DNA of 64,000 nucleotides from an uncultured bacterium (GTDB lineage: Bacteria; Edwardsbacteria; AC1; EtOH8): assembly GCA_937863685.1 (NCBI GenBank), contig CALMGM010000005.1, positions 496,001 to 560,000 of the forward strand. Direction: 5' to 3'. The stretch's first letter is position 1; each line of letters opens with the position of its first letter. Shown in pieces: positions 17,634 to 26,933 of the stretch. A program made the translations under genes and the position numbers. Below the pieces are notes generated by a model. It was not told where the DNA came from, did no database searches, and saw only the letters and a list, made by a program, of their open reading frames with translations.

Positions 17634-18758
17634 TCAGCCGCCCCTCTTTTGGTTAAGATCCAGCTCCTCCTGCTTGCGGGCCTCGATCCGGTCGGCGATC
17701 TCCTGTTCCTCCTTCTGCCGTTTCTCGATACGGCGGTCCAGATCGATCACCTTTTTCCTGATCAGCTCTATCTTCTGGGCCAGCTTGACCTCTTCCTGTT
17801 TATGGGCCGAGATCTTGGCAGCCAGTTCCTTCTCCTCGCTGGTCAGGGCAGCCTGCCGTTCCAGGGGATTGGCTTCCAGGATCTTTTTGCGCTTGTCGAT
17901 ATGGTCTGCCAATTCGGTGGATTCCTTCTTCAGGGCCTCCAGTTTGTAGGTCTCCTCGAACTGCTGTTTCTTCATCTCCTCTATCTGCTGTTCCATGTCC
18001 CCCTGCTGGCTCTGCATCTGCTCGGCCTGGGCCAGCTGCTGCTTGGCGCTAGCCAGCTTGGCCGACACCGCCGATTCCTCGGCCTTGAGGGCGCTCAGCT
18101 TGGCATCGCTCACAGCCGCCCCGCCGGTTCCGGCCTTGAGACCGGCCAGCTGCTTGGATTTCCCGGAGATCAGCACCACCGGCGCGGCGATCCCGATTAT
18201 CATGGCGATCAGTCCGATGATCATTAGCAGATTCTTGCCTCCGGCTGAACCGCCCTTGACCGCCGGGATTTCCACGGTCATCCGCAGGCCGCCGATGATG
18301 GTTTTCATGGAGATTATCGGGGTGGCCACCCAGACGCTGCCTGCTGAGAGTTCCGTGACGGTGAATTTCTCGCCGGCGTCAGGCTTCATTCCGGACGGGA
18401 TCTTGTAGGGTTTTTCTATCTCGTCCTCCTTGGCGGAGTACACCACCATCCGCTTGTCGTCCAGCACCCAGATGTCCTTGATCTCGGGAAAATCGGCCTT
18501 GATGTCCTTGACCACCTTGTCCAGGAAGAACTGGCGTTCCATGGCGTCCTCGTAATCCAGGATCCCTTTGGCCGAAAGCCGGGCCACGGATTTGGCTAAC
18601 ACCTCAAGCTGTTTGTCCCGTTGCTCGCTCACGGCGCCGGTATCGGAACCCGGCCAGGTGGCTACCGACATTCCAGTGACACCGCCCACCGTCAGGATCG
18701 CTATTACCGCCAGAATGATCATCAGGCTGTTCAAATTAACAGCTTTGCTATCCGCCAT
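17634..18758 (-). CDS. Two-TM sensor-like protein with long cytoplasmic coiled coil
   Basis: A 374-aa protein of unknown function. I chose the ATG at 18758 for its GGAGGGGG site. A membrane helix (about 10-34) is followed by a roughly 110-residue presumed periplasmic domain with a single-Cache flavour (FPEIKDIWVLDDKRMVVYS, then GSVWVATPII). A second membrane helix (about 175-200) leads to about 170 residues of Glu/Lys/Gln-rich coiled coil (EEMKKQQFEETYKLEALKK). There is no HAMP, kinase or methyl-accepting motif. It has its own promoter and terminator, so it is probably a single-gene unit. Confidence 0.75.
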   Translation of the reverse strand: MADSKAVNLNSLMIILAVIAILTVGGVTGMSVATWPGSDTGAVSEQRDKQLEVLAKSVARLSAKGILDYEDAMERQFFLDKVVKDIKADFPEIKDIWVLDDKRMVVYSAKEDEIEKPYKIPSGMKPDAGEKFTVTELSAGSVWVATPIISMKTIIGGLRMTVEIPAVKGGSAGGKNLLMIIGLIAMIIGIAAPVVLISGKSKQLAGLKAGTGGAAVSDAKLSALKAEESAVSAKLASAKQQLAQAEQMQSQQGDMEQQIEEMKKQQFEETYKLEALKKESTELADHIDKRKKILEANPLERQAALTSEEKELAAKISAHKQEEVKLAQKIELIRKKVIDLDRRIEKRQKEEQEIADRIEARKQEELDLNQKRGG

Positions 18759-18790
18759 AACCCCCTCCATATAACCATAGTTAGACTATA

Positions 18791-18820
18791 TATTTACCAT
18801 ATTTTCCACTATGTTGTCAA
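18791..18820 (-). promoter_or_regulatory. Promoter of the coiled-coil gene
   Basis: On the minus strand a perfect TTGACA, an 18-nt spacer and TAAATA precede the gene start by about 35 nt. The -35 box overlaps the last codons of the BatA-like gene. The -10 is a partial match. Confidence 0.5.
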
Positions 18821-20758
18821 TGGCTTTTTAAGAAATATTTTAAGTTTACTTCTTAACATCAGTTCGGACATCAGGAAGAGCCCGGTCAGGAGCAGCAGGA
18901 TATTGTTCAATTCCCTCTTTCCGGTGGGCGTTTTGGGCGAGGATATCTGTCTGCTCCACCGGTTATTTTTAATGATCTTGGCCAGTTCAGCTTCATCCAG
19001 CGGTCTTAGGTCGGATTCGCCGGGCGGGATATTCACCGCCAGAGGACGGATACCGGTGGTCCTTGATGCCGAATATAATCCGGCCTTCTCCAGGGGCCAT
19101 TGGGCTTGGCCCCGCTGGTCCGGAATGCCGGATATCCTTTTGCCGTCCGGGCCGGTCAGGCCAGCTATGGTGGCGTCGGTCAGAAAATGGCCGGTCAAAA
19201 AGCCGGAATCGACGGATCTTACCAGCCCCCGGCAGGTCTGGTTCAGCAGGGCCAGAAAGGCCGGATGGAAACCGATATCGGTCATGCCGGGCTCGGTTCC
19301 GAACAGCCAGATACCAGCCTTGCCCGATCCTTGATCGATCATCGCCAAACCCGGGAATTTGCGGTCGATGGTGAGCAAAGCAGGATGCTTGGTCCGCACC
19401 CGCCAGTATTTGTATATCGAGATGTGCCTCAGGTCCCGGGAGTTGATGTCCTGAAAATATTCCTCCGACCCAAGATCCAGGGCCTTCGGCAGTAAATCAT
19501 CCGACATTCCGTTTATCTGAAGCTCCGGCGATAAATTTGATAACAGATTATTGTAATCATTGATCACCGCTTTTTCCGGCGGGATGATCAATAACCCCGC
19601 TCCGTTATTCGCTGCTTCAAGGAGGCCGCTGTTGAGACCGGTTAGCGAGCGCCCCGCCACGACGATCAGATCCGAAGTGGTGATGTCCTCAGAAGCGGGC
19701 CGGCTTTGGATCTTCAGTTTATACCCTGCCGCAGATAATGCTATAAAGGCCTGTTTCAAAATATCACTGGCCTCGGTTATCAGCAGGGCATTTATGCTGT
19801 CGTTGGTATTGGGAGGAAGGTAGTGCCTGTCATCCAGCGGCATATCATCCGGCGAGCATTCCAGAAAGCTTTGCCCCCGGCCATCCCAGCCCAGGCCGGC
19901 CGAGAAATTTCCGTCGGAATCAGGTTTGATCCGGGCTTGATAGGCGATCCGGCCGTCCTTGACCAGGCTCAGGTTTTGCTCCAGATCCGGCGCGGTCTTC
20001 CCTTGGATGATCAGTCTTTTCTTAAGAGAGTAGAATCTCACCCTGCGCCATTCCAGGTTTTTGCCCGGCCCGGCCCGCCCGGCCGGCACCAGGCTTAAAA
20101 CGGCCGCTGATTTTAAGGCCGGCAGCGGTTCCGCATTATCGCCAAAACAGTTCTTCCCAAAATCGGAAAATACCGATATTGATGCCCCGGACTGCCCGGC
20201 ATTGGATAGAAGAATATCGGCCTTTAGGACAGCCCCGGCCAGATCGGTCCCCAGATCGGTCTGTTCGATGGATACTATCTTCCTGGCCGCTTCGGCCGGA
20301 TCCGCCTGGCTGCATAATATTTTGTTCCCCTGTGAGCCGCATACCACCGCCACCCGGCTGCCGGGGCTTAAGGTGGAGCATAGATTTAATGCCGCGGATC
20401 GGGCCTGCGATAAATTGCTGCTGTCGCCTTCGATCGCCGACATGCTGGCCGAGTTGTCGATGATCAGGGCCAGGGCCATCTCGGGCGGCGCCATCCAGGA
20501 CGGCAGGTCGGCCTTCACTGACGGCCCGGCCATCAGCATTACCAGCAGCAGCAGGATCATCGTCCGAACCGCCAGCAGCAGCCATTCCTGCAGCCGGCTT
20601 CTTTTCCAGGTTTTGGTGTGGGTGGACTTTAGTAGCAAAATGCTGGAAAAGGGGATCACTTTGGCCCGGTGATGGCGAAAGAGATGGATCACCAGCGGCA
20701 GGGCGGCCAAAGGCAGGAAGAACAATGCGGCGGGATTTTGGAAGGAGATAAGATTCAT
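18809..20758 (-). CDS. BatA-type membrane protein with vWA domain
   Basis: A 649-aa protein. The N-terminus MNLISFQNPAALFFLPLAALPLVIHLF is the BatA (aerotolerance regulator N-terminal) domain, with a second membrane helix at about 62-82. The vWA domain has a MIDAS motif IIDNSASMSAI (DxSxS, about 97-107). A later segment (INALLITEASDILKQAF, about 310-390) resembles the glutamine-amidotransferase-like domain usual in this family, and a C-terminal helix ends the protein. Such proteins work with MoxR ATPases and DUF58 proteins; a DUF58 gene lies at 44.6 kb but no MoxR is seen here. It follows thiD by 16 nt. Confidence 0.87.
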   Translation of the reverse strand: MNLISFQNPAALFFLPLAALPLVIHLFRHHRAKVIPFSSILLLKSTHTKTWKRSRLQEWLLLAVRTMILLLLVMLMAGPSVKADLPSWMAPPEMALALIIDNSASMSAIEGDSSNLSQARSAALNLCSTLSPGSRVAVVCGSQGNKILCSQADPAEAARKIVSIEQTDLGTDLAGAVLKADILLSNAGQSGASISVFSDFGKNCFGDNAEPLPALKSAAVLSLVPAGRAGPGKNLEWRRVRFYSLKKRLIIQGKTAPDLEQNLSLVKDGRIAYQARIKPDSDGNFSAGLGWDGRGQSFLECSPDDMPLDDRHYLPPNTNDSINALLITEASDILKQAFIALSAAGYKLKIQSRPASEDITTSDLIVVAGRSLTGLNSGLLEAANNGAGLLIIPPEKAVINDYNNLLSNLSPELQINGMSDDLLPKALDLGSEEYFQDINSRDLRHISIYKYWRVRTKHPALLTIDRKFPGLAMIDQGSGKAGIWLFGTEPGMTDIGFHPAFLALLNQTCRGLVRSVDSGFLTGHFLTDATIAGLTGPDGKRISGIPDQRGQAQWPLEKAGLYSASRTTGIRPLAVNIPPGESDLRPLDEAELAKIIKNNRWSRQISSPKTPTGKRELNNILLLLTGLFLMSELMLRSKLKIFLKKPLTT

Positions 20759-20774
20759 ATCAGTCCGGCATATA

Positions 20775-21572
20775 TCAGCATTCCCGGATCTTTCCGCTCC
20801 AGAAGTGGTCCAGCGGACCGAAGCCGTGGCCGATGCCGACCGAATTTTTGATGCAGCCGGTGACGTATTTCTTGGCCTCGGCGATGGCCGGCTCCATCTT
20901 CATCCCGCAGGCCAGGCAGGCAGTGATGGCCGCCGAATAGGTGCAGCCGGTGCCGTGGGTGTTGGAAGTATCAATCCTTTCGTTCTCATAGATTCGGAAG
21001 GTCTTACCGTCGAAGTAAAGATCGGTGGCCCTGCCCGGCAGATGCCCGCCCTTGATCAGCACGGCCCTGGGGCCCAGCATCGAGATCTTCAGGGCGGCTT
21101 CCTTCATCTGGTCCAGGTTCTCGATCTTCTTCATCTTGGACAGCCTCACTGCCTCGTCGATGTTGGGCGTCAGCAGATTGGCTAGCGGCAGCAGGCAGGT
21201 GATAAGCGCCTCCTCGGCCTCGGCCTTCAGCAGGGCGTGCCCGCCCTTGGCCACCATCACCGGATCCACCACCAGCGGCGATATCTTGTATTTTTTGATC
21301 TCGTGGGACACCTGTTCGATTATCTGGCTGTTGTACAGCATGCCGGTCTTGGCCGCCTGGCAGCCGATGTCCTTCATCAGCACGAACAACTGCTTGGCGA
21401 TGAACTTGGGGGTTTGCTCGGCCACTCCGAAGACGCCCTGGGTGTTCTGTGCGGTCAGGGCGGTGATGACGTTGATGCCGTAGACCCCGAAGGCGGCGAA
21501 GGTTTTGAGGTCGGCCTGGATGCCGGCCCCGCTGCCGGAATCGGAACCGGCGATGGTGAGAGCCACTTTCAT
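20775..21572 (-). CDS. thiD: Hydroxymethylpyrimidine/phosphomethylpyrimidine kinase
   Basis: A 265-aa ribokinase-fold kinase of the thiamin pathway that phosphorylates HMP and HMP-P in the cytoplasm. The N-terminal [20 protein letters not shown] is diagnostic. [11 protein letters not shown] (about 120-131) and the anion-hole motif [16 protein letters not shown] (about 204-219) are intact. Length is normal for ThiD. It overlaps the PHP gene stop by 4 nt. No TPP riboswitch or other thiamin gene lies next to it, so it may serve salvage. Confidence 0.95.
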   Translation of the reverse strand: MKVALTIAGSDSGSGAGIQADLKTFAAFGVYGINVITALTAQNTQGVFGVAEQTPKFIAKQLFVLMKDIGCQAAKTGMLYNSQIIEQVSHEIKKYKISPLVVDPVMVAKGGHALLKAEAEEALITCLLPLANLLTPNIDEAVRLSKMKKIENLDQMKEAALKISMLGPRAVLIKGGHLPGRATDLYFDGKTFRIYENERIDTSNTHGTGCTYSAAITACLACGMKMEPAIAEAKKYVTGCIKNSVGIGHGFGPLDHFWSGKIREC

Positions 21573-22369
21573 TTTTTATTGAGACCTTTCAATTCGGGAA
21601 TTTTATTGAGAATGTCATTGAAGCCGTGGGCGATGTGTTCCGCCTGGTGGGCGTCGCTGCCCAGGGTCAGCCGGGTGCCGCCCATCTTGAGATACTCCAT
21701 CACCGCCGGCAGGTCGGGATAGCTTTCCTGCGGGTCGTGCCGCAGGCCCGAGGTGTTGATCTCCACCATCAGGTCGCGCTGCACCGCCCGTTCCAGGATC
21801 TTTTTTATGGGCTTTTGATATTTCTGCCAGGACATGGCGCCGTAATGCTTGAAGCCGTACTTCTTGCATAGGTCCAGGTGCCCCAGACAGTCGAACAGCC
21901 GGCTGTCCACCAGCCTCAGTACCTCCTGAAAATATGCCGTATAGGCCGGCTCCTCTTCCATGCGGTCGTAGAATTTTTTGGCCAGCTCCGGCCAGGAGAC
22001 ATCGTCGATCCCCACCATGTGCACCGAGCCCATCACGAAATCGAATTTGTAGGAGTTGATGAATCTCTCTATTTCATCGCGGTACTGCGGCTGGTAGGTG
22101 ATCTCCACCCCCTTGTAGATCTTGAGGTGCTTCCCGGCCATCACCCGGCAGTCGGCCAGGCTGGATCCGATGGCCTTGTCGTTGTAGACCCCGTAACCCT
22201 GGTCAGTGGGATCGAAATCCACGTGCTCGGTGAAGACCAGCGCCTTAAGGCCCAGCTCCATAGCCCGGCGGCAGGCCGCGGCCGGCTCCATTTTGGAGTC
22301 GCAGGAATGCCTGGTATGCAGGTGGGTGTCTATGGCGCCGATCTGGTATTTTAGTATTTCGGGATTCAT
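21569..22369 (-). CDS. PHP-family phosphatase, histidinol-phosphatase (HisJ/HisK) type
   Basis: A 266-aa PHP-domain metal phosphatase. The four motifs are visible: [10 protein letters not shown] (residues 14-23), FTEHVDF (about 46-52), KGVEI (about 84-88) and [13 protein letters not shown] near the C-terminus (about 240). LDLCKKYG and VEINTSG match HisJ/HisK-type enzymes that dephosphorylate histidinol phosphate. No other histidine gene is present, so a different phospho-substrate is possible. It overlaps thiD by 4 nt. Confidence 0.85.
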   Translation of the reverse strand: MNPEILKYQIGAIDTHLHTRHSCDSKMEPAAACRRAMELGLKALVFTEHVDFDPTDQGYGVYNDKAIGSSLADCRVMAGKHLKIYKGVEITYQPQYRDEIERFINSYKFDFVMGSVHMVGIDDVSWPELAKKFYDRMEEEPAYTAYFQEVLRLVDSRLFDCLGHLDLCKKYGFKHYGAMSWQKYQKPIKKILERAVQRDLMVEINTSGLRHDPQESYPDLPAVMEYLKMGGTRLTLGSDAHQAEHIAHGFNDILNKIPELKGLNKK

Positions 22370-22373
22370 TTAA

Positions 22374-23072
22374 TTACTTTTCGTAATACCCCTGATTAAT
22401 TTTATAGTCTTCTATATAGATTCTTAATTTAAATACTACATCCATTTGATTTCTTAAATCGTCTTCCTTCTTTGTTAGTATATTTTTAAGATTATCTGCA
22501 AAGCTTTTATCATCTGGCATTATAAATGTCACAATATCTCGAATATTTTCAAGTGATTCATGTGTTAAATATTTTATAAATAGATCTGTTTTATTTTTCA
22601 ACAAATATTCGTATATGGGACCAAACGCTTCCGATATATAACCGTCAGAAAAACCGTTGTACAATCTAATATATTTCCAGGCAGTTTCATCTTCATAAAC
22701 GGCCACGTTCTTTTTTAACACATTTAATATTTCGAATAATCGGTAATTATTATCAAGACTCCAGAATCCATCTTTTGTTTTGGGTAAATATTTATATAGC
22801 TGTTCTGACCAATGTTTTTTATCGGGATGTATATTGTATAAAATAATAATTACATCTATTTTTGTACTTTCTGGTAAATTCTTTTTATCCAGATATTTCC
22901 TTATTCTAGAAATATCGTTTTCTTTTTTCGTTTTCATAAGGTTGTGAAAAGCCTCGCTCTGTTTAGCGCTGTTTGTCGGCACAGTTAAATCCTTAAGCCC
23001 TTTCCCAACGTCCGCCAATGCAAAGGGAACCATAAAACTTAACAGACAAATTACAATTATGGCCTTTTTCAT
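22374..23072 (-). CDS. AT-rich secreted protein of unknown function
   Basis: A 232-aa protein with a clear signal peptide (MKKAIIVICLLSFMVPFALA). The mature part is rich in Lys, Asn, Ile, Tyr and Asp and looks alpha-helical, HEAT-like in rhythm, but I recognise no domain. Its codons are strongly A/T-ending, unlike the flanking genes, as in the 23882-24745 gene. An AAAGGATT ribosome site precedes the ATG. It lies in the same direction as the DUF1189-like gene 24 nt upstream. The composition suggests later acquisition. Confidence 0.7.
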   Translation of the reverse strand: MKKAIIVICLLSFMVPFALADVGKGLKDLTVPTNSAKQSEAFHNLMKTKKENDISRIRKYLDKKNLPESTKIDVIIILYNIHPDKKHWSEQLYKYLPKTKDGFWSLDNNYRLFEILNVLKKNVAVYEDETAWKYIRLYNGFSDGYISEAFGPIYEYLLKNKTDLFIKYLTHESLENIRDIVTFIMPDDKSFADNLKNILTKKEDDLRNQMDVVFKLRIYIEDYKINQGYYEK

Positions 23073-23096
23073 ATTGGTAATCCTTTAATTATTTGA

Positions 23097-23879
23097 TCAA
23101 ACCTTAAGCCCGGCGGCGGTCATGTCCTCGTCGCTGACGGCCTTCATCCCCAGCCACAGGTACGAGGCGGCCATCAGATAGTACAGGATGAAGAAATACG
23201 GAAAATCTATCCCGCTCAGGCTCAGCAGGGCGTCAAGTACAATCCCCAGCGACAGCGCCCTGATGGACAGTTTGTAGATATCGCCGAAGGGCATGTTCAT
23301 CCGCATGATGGCTTTGAAATTCATGCCCAGCCCGGCAATGAACAGCGCGCTGAGCAGCTTCCCGGCCAGGTAGGTGATCATCCAGAAGGCCGCCATGAAA
23401 AAGCCCAGCATCCCCCGGTTCGCCAGGGCGGCCAGAATTTCTTTCTTATCCACTTTCAGGTCGCCATAATCCTTGAACGGCATAACCCGTTTCTGCCCCT
23501 CGCCGCCGCTAAGCACCAACCGGTCAGCATACAGCAAAATGCCCCGGGGGAAGCCGGCCAGCAGGCTGTCGTTGAAATCGCTTTTGGCTCCCAGCACCAG
23601 GATGAAATCGCCCTCCTTGGGGTAGACCGCAGTGGTCTCCGGGCTGGTGGTGAACACTCCCCTGGCCAGCGAGAAATCCGGGGCCTGGCCGGTCAACCAA
23701 CCGGCCAGATCGTCGGCGTCGCTGTTGAAGGTCTTCCAGGGCCGGATGAAACTGATGGAGCCGAACACCAGGCATAAGAAAAGCAGGTAGCCCAGGGTCC
23801 GCAAAAACCCCTGCTGGCGGAAAAAGCCGTAGGCCTTGAAATTGGTAAGACTATTGATCAGCTCTCGAAATAATTGCAT
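23097..23879 (-). CDS. DUF1189-like membrane protein
   Basis: A 260-aa protein with an N-terminal membrane helix (about 27-45), an extracytoplasmic region (50-150) and about four further hydrophobic segments (155-250). The opening FRELINSLTNFKAYGFFRQQGF and the overall layout match the DUF1189 family of polytopic proteins of unknown function. GC content is like the window average, in contrast to the AT-rich genes on each side. It begins 2 nt after the AT-rich gene stop. No catalytic motif is seen. Confidence 0.7.
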   Translation of the reverse strand: MQLFRELINSLTNFKAYGFFRQQGFLRTLGYLLFLCLVFGSISFIRPWKTFNSDADDLAGWLTGQAPDFSLARGVFTTSPETTAVYPKEGDFILVLGAKSDFNDSLLAGFPRGILLYADRLVLSGGEGQKRVMPFKDYGDLKVDKKEILAALANRGMLGFFMAAFWMITYLAGKLLSALFIAGLGMNFKAIMRMNMPFGDIYKLSIRALSLGIVLDALLSLSGIDFPYFFILYYLMAASYLWLGMKAVSDEDMTAAGLKV

Positions 23880-23881
23880 GA

Positions 23882-24745
23882 TTATTCTATAATTTTAAGT
23901 TGCTCGTCAATTTTATTAATAATAACCGGATAATTTATAACCTTTTTTCTTAAATCGAGCAGTGTAGCTCTAGCATCCTTCACTTTACGGGCATTTTTGT
24001 AGCAGTTAACGATTGACCCTACCTTAAACGGGGCAAACTCAAAATCCGGATATTTTTCAATAAGATCAACGTATTGCATTGCGGCCAACACATGATCATG
24101 TGTTTGCCAAGAATTATAATTTATCCATTTCATATATGCAGTGGGGGCATAGATACTATGGGGATATTTTTTAAATACATCCAATAATAATTTTAAGTTT
24201 TTTGCCTCTTGTTTTTTACCATGATTTTTTAACATCGCCTTTTTATATAATTTAAAGGCACCTTTTTCTGATACGGGTGGTTCACTTATTTTTATTAATA
24301 TCTTTTCGCTATATTGCTGCATTTGCTTGCCATCAATGGTTTTAAATCTTATGCCGAATTTTATTTTATATTCATCAGCCGGCATAAATTCTTTCATTTT
24401 CCGTGAACTAAAATAGGCACCTGTGATATCCTCATAACCCACGGAAGCTTCCCCTGCTTTTAGTGTCTGTAAATCACCATCAGTTATAACAGTATTACAA
24501 TTTATTATTTCATTCTTTGAATTTTCAATTGTCCACAATCCCCCTTCAGAAAACATGAATGTGTCTTCTACAACACCTGTGTTTTTAATATTAGTTTTTA
24601 ATAGAACAGGCTCGCCAATAATATAATTATTTGATTTCTTTACATTGGTTCCCGTTAATTCCCACGGTTCGGCAAATAATACAGTGCTACTAAAAACCAT
24701 AAACGATAGAAAAAAGAAAAGACAGGCGCTGATTTTTGTTCTCAT
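23882..24745 (-). CDS. AT-rich secreted protein with Ig-like N-terminal part
   Basis: A 287-aa protein with a signal peptide (about 1-25, ending LFAEP). Residues 30-150 read like a beta-sandwich of the kind used in adhesion or accessory domains (IIGEPVLLKTNIKNTG, then SEKILIKISEPP). Residues 160-285 are helical with a TPR-like spacing (LLLDVFKKYPHSIYAPTAYMKW, VDLIEKYPDFEFAP). The gene is strongly AT-rich. AGGAG lies before the ATG and a good promoter lies upstream. Function is unknown. Confidence 0.7.
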   Translation of the reverse strand: MRTKISACLFFFLSFMVFSSTVLFAEPWELTGTNVKKSNNYIIGEPVLLKTNIKNTGVVEDTFMFSEGGLWTIENSKNEIINCNTVITDGDLQTLKAGEASVGYEDITGAYFSSRKMKEFMPADEYKIKFGIRFKTIDGKQMQQYSEKILIKISEPPVSEKGAFKLYKKAMLKNHGKKQEAKNLKLLLDVFKKYPHSIYAPTAYMKWINYNSWQTHDHVLAAMQYVDLIEKYPDFEFAPFKVGSIVNCYKNARKVKDARATLLDLRKKVINYPVIINKIDEQLKIIE

Positions 24746-24769
24746 TAGTTAACTCCTAAATGAAGGCTT

Positions 24770-24798
24770 ATTCTATCAGAAAACCTTATGTTTGGCAA
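24770..24798 (-). promoter_or_regulatory. Promoter upstream of the AT-rich secreted gene
   Basis: Minus strand TTGCCA, 17 nt, TAGAAT (5/6 matches in each box), about 25-50 nt upstream of the ATG at 24745. It probably drives the 24745-22374 set and perhaps onward to thiD. Confidence 0.65.
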
Positions 24799-24807
24799 TT
24801 GAGATAA

Positions 24808-25629
24808 TTATTCCTTGACCGCCTTGATGGAGAACATCAGCGGGATGGCATTCTTCCGGTCCTTCATTCTCCAGTATCCGTCCCTGCCCTTCTTCATATC
24901 CTTATAATAATTCCAGACGGTGAAGGGGTATTCCTCCATCTTCACAATCCGCAGGCCGTTGCTGACCAGGGCGTTTATCACCTCGCTCAGGGGATAGGGC
25001 CACTCGTAGGACTTGTGGATGAAATCCGACTTCCGGTCGGCGTAGCTGCCATGGCATATCTCCACTATGGGCTTTTTGCCCGGGAAGTAGGGATAGGAGA
25101 CCTTCTGGTATTCCTCATCGAACAGGATCATGAAGGGATGGAACTCGGAGATGAAGAATGTGCCGCCTTTTTTCAGGAAGCTTGATATCACCTTGCCCCA
25201 CTTGTCCAGATCGTGCAGCCAGCACAGCACACCATAGGAGGTAAACACTATGTCGAATTTTTTATTGAGTTTCTTGGGCAGGTCATAAACGTCGGCATTG
25301 ATAAATTTGGCATCCAGGCCCAAGCGAGCGTTCAGATCTTTGGCCAAAGCAATGGCCTTGGGCGAAAAATCCACTCCGGTAACACTGGCGCCCAGCCGGG
25401 CCCAGGATAAGGTGTCCAGCCCAAAGTGGCACTGCAGGTGCAACAGGCTTTTGCCTTTCACCTTGCCCAGCGCTTTCTTTTCGATACCATACAACGCCTT
25501 TTTACCCTTAAGGAATCCCTTAACATCGTATTCCCGGGTCTTGTAATTCATCTCGGCCCAGTTGTTCCAAAGCTCCCGGTTGTTGGCATAGCAGCCGGCT
25601 ACCCTGATCTTCTTTTCTTTCAGCGGCAT
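24808..25629 (-). CDS. Class I SAM-dependent methyltransferase
   Basis: A 273-aa methyltransferase. Motif I is LLHLQCHFGLDTLSWARLGA (about residues 62-81), followed by VTGVDFSPKAIALAKDL and FDIVFTSYGVLCWLHDL. The LQCHFGLDT form with a downstream CWLHDLDKW belongs to a family of uncharacterised small-molecule methyltransferases. The C-terminal part (PFTVWNYYKDM) is conserved in the family. The start overlaps the end of the TPR gene by 10 nt. Substrate is unknown. Confidence 0.85.
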   Translation of the reverse strand: MPLKEKKIRVAGCYANNRELWNNWAEMNYKTREYDVKGFLKGKKALYGIEKKALGKVKGKSLLHLQCHFGLDTLSWARLGASVTGVDFSPKAIALAKDLNARLGLDAKFINADVYDLPKKLNKKFDIVFTSYGVLCWLHDLDKWGKVISSFLKKGGTFFISEFHPFMILFDEEYQKVSYPYFPGKKPIVEICHGSYADRKSDFIHKSYEWPYPLSEVINALVSNGLRIVKMEEYPFTVWNYYKDMKKGRDGYWRMKDRKNAIPLMFSIKAVKE

Positions 25630-26933
25630 AATTCGGCGATCCTTTTACGATAAAGTCTTTTGGGCTCTTTCCCCTGCAGTTTTTTGAACAATAAAAGAGC
25701 CTGACGGCGGTCCTCTTCCCGTCCTGCTGTCCGGTAAAGTTGATAGTAAAGTTCCGCCCGGCAATGATCGTCTTTCTCTCCGGTCAACAATTTGGAGTAT
25801 CCTTCGGCCTGGCTCTTCTCGTCTCCCGATGATTTTATTTTAAGCAGCCGGCAGTTGAAGGCCACATCATCGCGGCCCGATCTGCCGGCGATATCCAAAG
25901 CTTCTCCGGCGGTCTTGGCGCACAGACCGCTCCTGCCGGTCAGCAGGTACAGCTCAGCCAGCAGGGCCAGGTATTCGCACAGGTGGTATTCCACCTGCAA
26001 TTCCGAGGCCGTGGCCACCGCCTCCTTCAGGTATCTTTCAGCCAGGGGAAATTCCTTCTCCTGGATCAGGATATCGGCGGCATTGTCCAGCGCGCTGCAC
26101 TTTCCCAGCCGGTCGCCCAGGTTGCCCATGATAGTTATCTTGTTGTTCTGGCATTCCAGCGCCCTGCGATTATCCTCCAGCGAATGATATAACGCCCCCA
26201 GATTTCCGTAGATCATCCCCAGGACCCTTTTATCTCCGACACCCTTGCAGATATCCATGGCCTGCTGATAACAGTCCAAGGCCCGGGTCAGTTCGTTCTG
26301 GCTCCAGTGGATCGTCCCTATATTGCACAATGTAATGGCCACGTTTCGGCGGTGGCCTATCCTCCTGGTCAGATCCAGGGCCTGTTGATAGAACTCAAAG
26401 GCCTTGCCGTTGTCGGCCAGGTCCGCATGAACGCTGCCCAGGTTTCCCAGCGCCCGGCTTACATTGAGGATATCCCCGGCCCGGTTTGCCATTTCGCGCT
26501 GCATCTCGTAAAGCTCCTGAGCCTCCTGGTGGTTCCCCTGCTTCCATTGGATGGTGCCCATCTTGCCCTTGACATGGGACATGTCCGCCAGGCTGCCCGT
26601 TCCTTCGAACCTTTCATAGGCGCTGTTCAGATACTGCATGGCTTCCGTAAAATTCCCCTTGGCCTGCAGGATGTCCCCCAGCCCGGTCTCGGCCCTGGCG
26701 ATGCGGTCATCCCGCCCACCCTTCCGGGCCCAGGACAGGTTCAACCGATAGGATTCCTCGGCCCCTTCCCAATTGCCGGTCACATAGAGCAGTTCCGCCT
26801 TGATCAGGTTGATCTCCCAGGGGTAATATTCCCGGCATTCCCCTGGCCCCAGTTCCAGCCATAACAAGCGGGGATCATAACGATGGTCTTTTTTCGAAGC
26901 TTTTCCAGTCATCTTTAAGGAAGACCCTTTCAT
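25620..26933 (-). CDS. TPR-repeat protein
   Basis: A 437-aa cytoplasmic protein made almost wholly of tetratricopeptide repeats from about residue 40. There are eight or more 40-residue units of the MalT/Rapsyn type (GNLGSVHADLADNGKAFEFY, CNIGTIHWSQNELTRALDCY). There is no signal peptide or catalytic domain. It overlaps the TMTC-like gene by 4 nt and the methyltransferase by 10 nt. It is probably a scaffold for its neighbours; the similar TPR style in the 58.4-63.2 kb regulator is notable. Confidence 0.8.
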   Translation of the reverse strand: MKGSSLKMTGKASKKDHRYDPRLLWLELGPGECREYYPWEINLIKAELLYVTGNWEGAEESYRLNLSWARKGGRDDRIARAETGLGDILQAKGNFTEAMQYLNSAYERFEGTGSLADMSHVKGKMGTIQWKQGNHQEAQELYEMQREMANRAGDILNVSRALGNLGSVHADLADNGKAFEFYQQALDLTRRIGHRRNVAITLCNIGTIHWSQNELTRALDCYQQAMDICKGVGDKRVLGMIYGNLGALYHSLEDNRRALECQNNKITIMGNLGDRLGKCSALDNAADILIQEKEFPLAERYLKEAVATASELQVEYHLCEYLALLAELYLLTGRSGLCAKTAGEALDIAGRSGRDDVAFNCRLLKIKSSGDEKSQAEGYSKLLTGEKDDHCRAELYYQLYRTAGREEDRRQALLLFKKLQGKEPKRLYRKRIAELCR

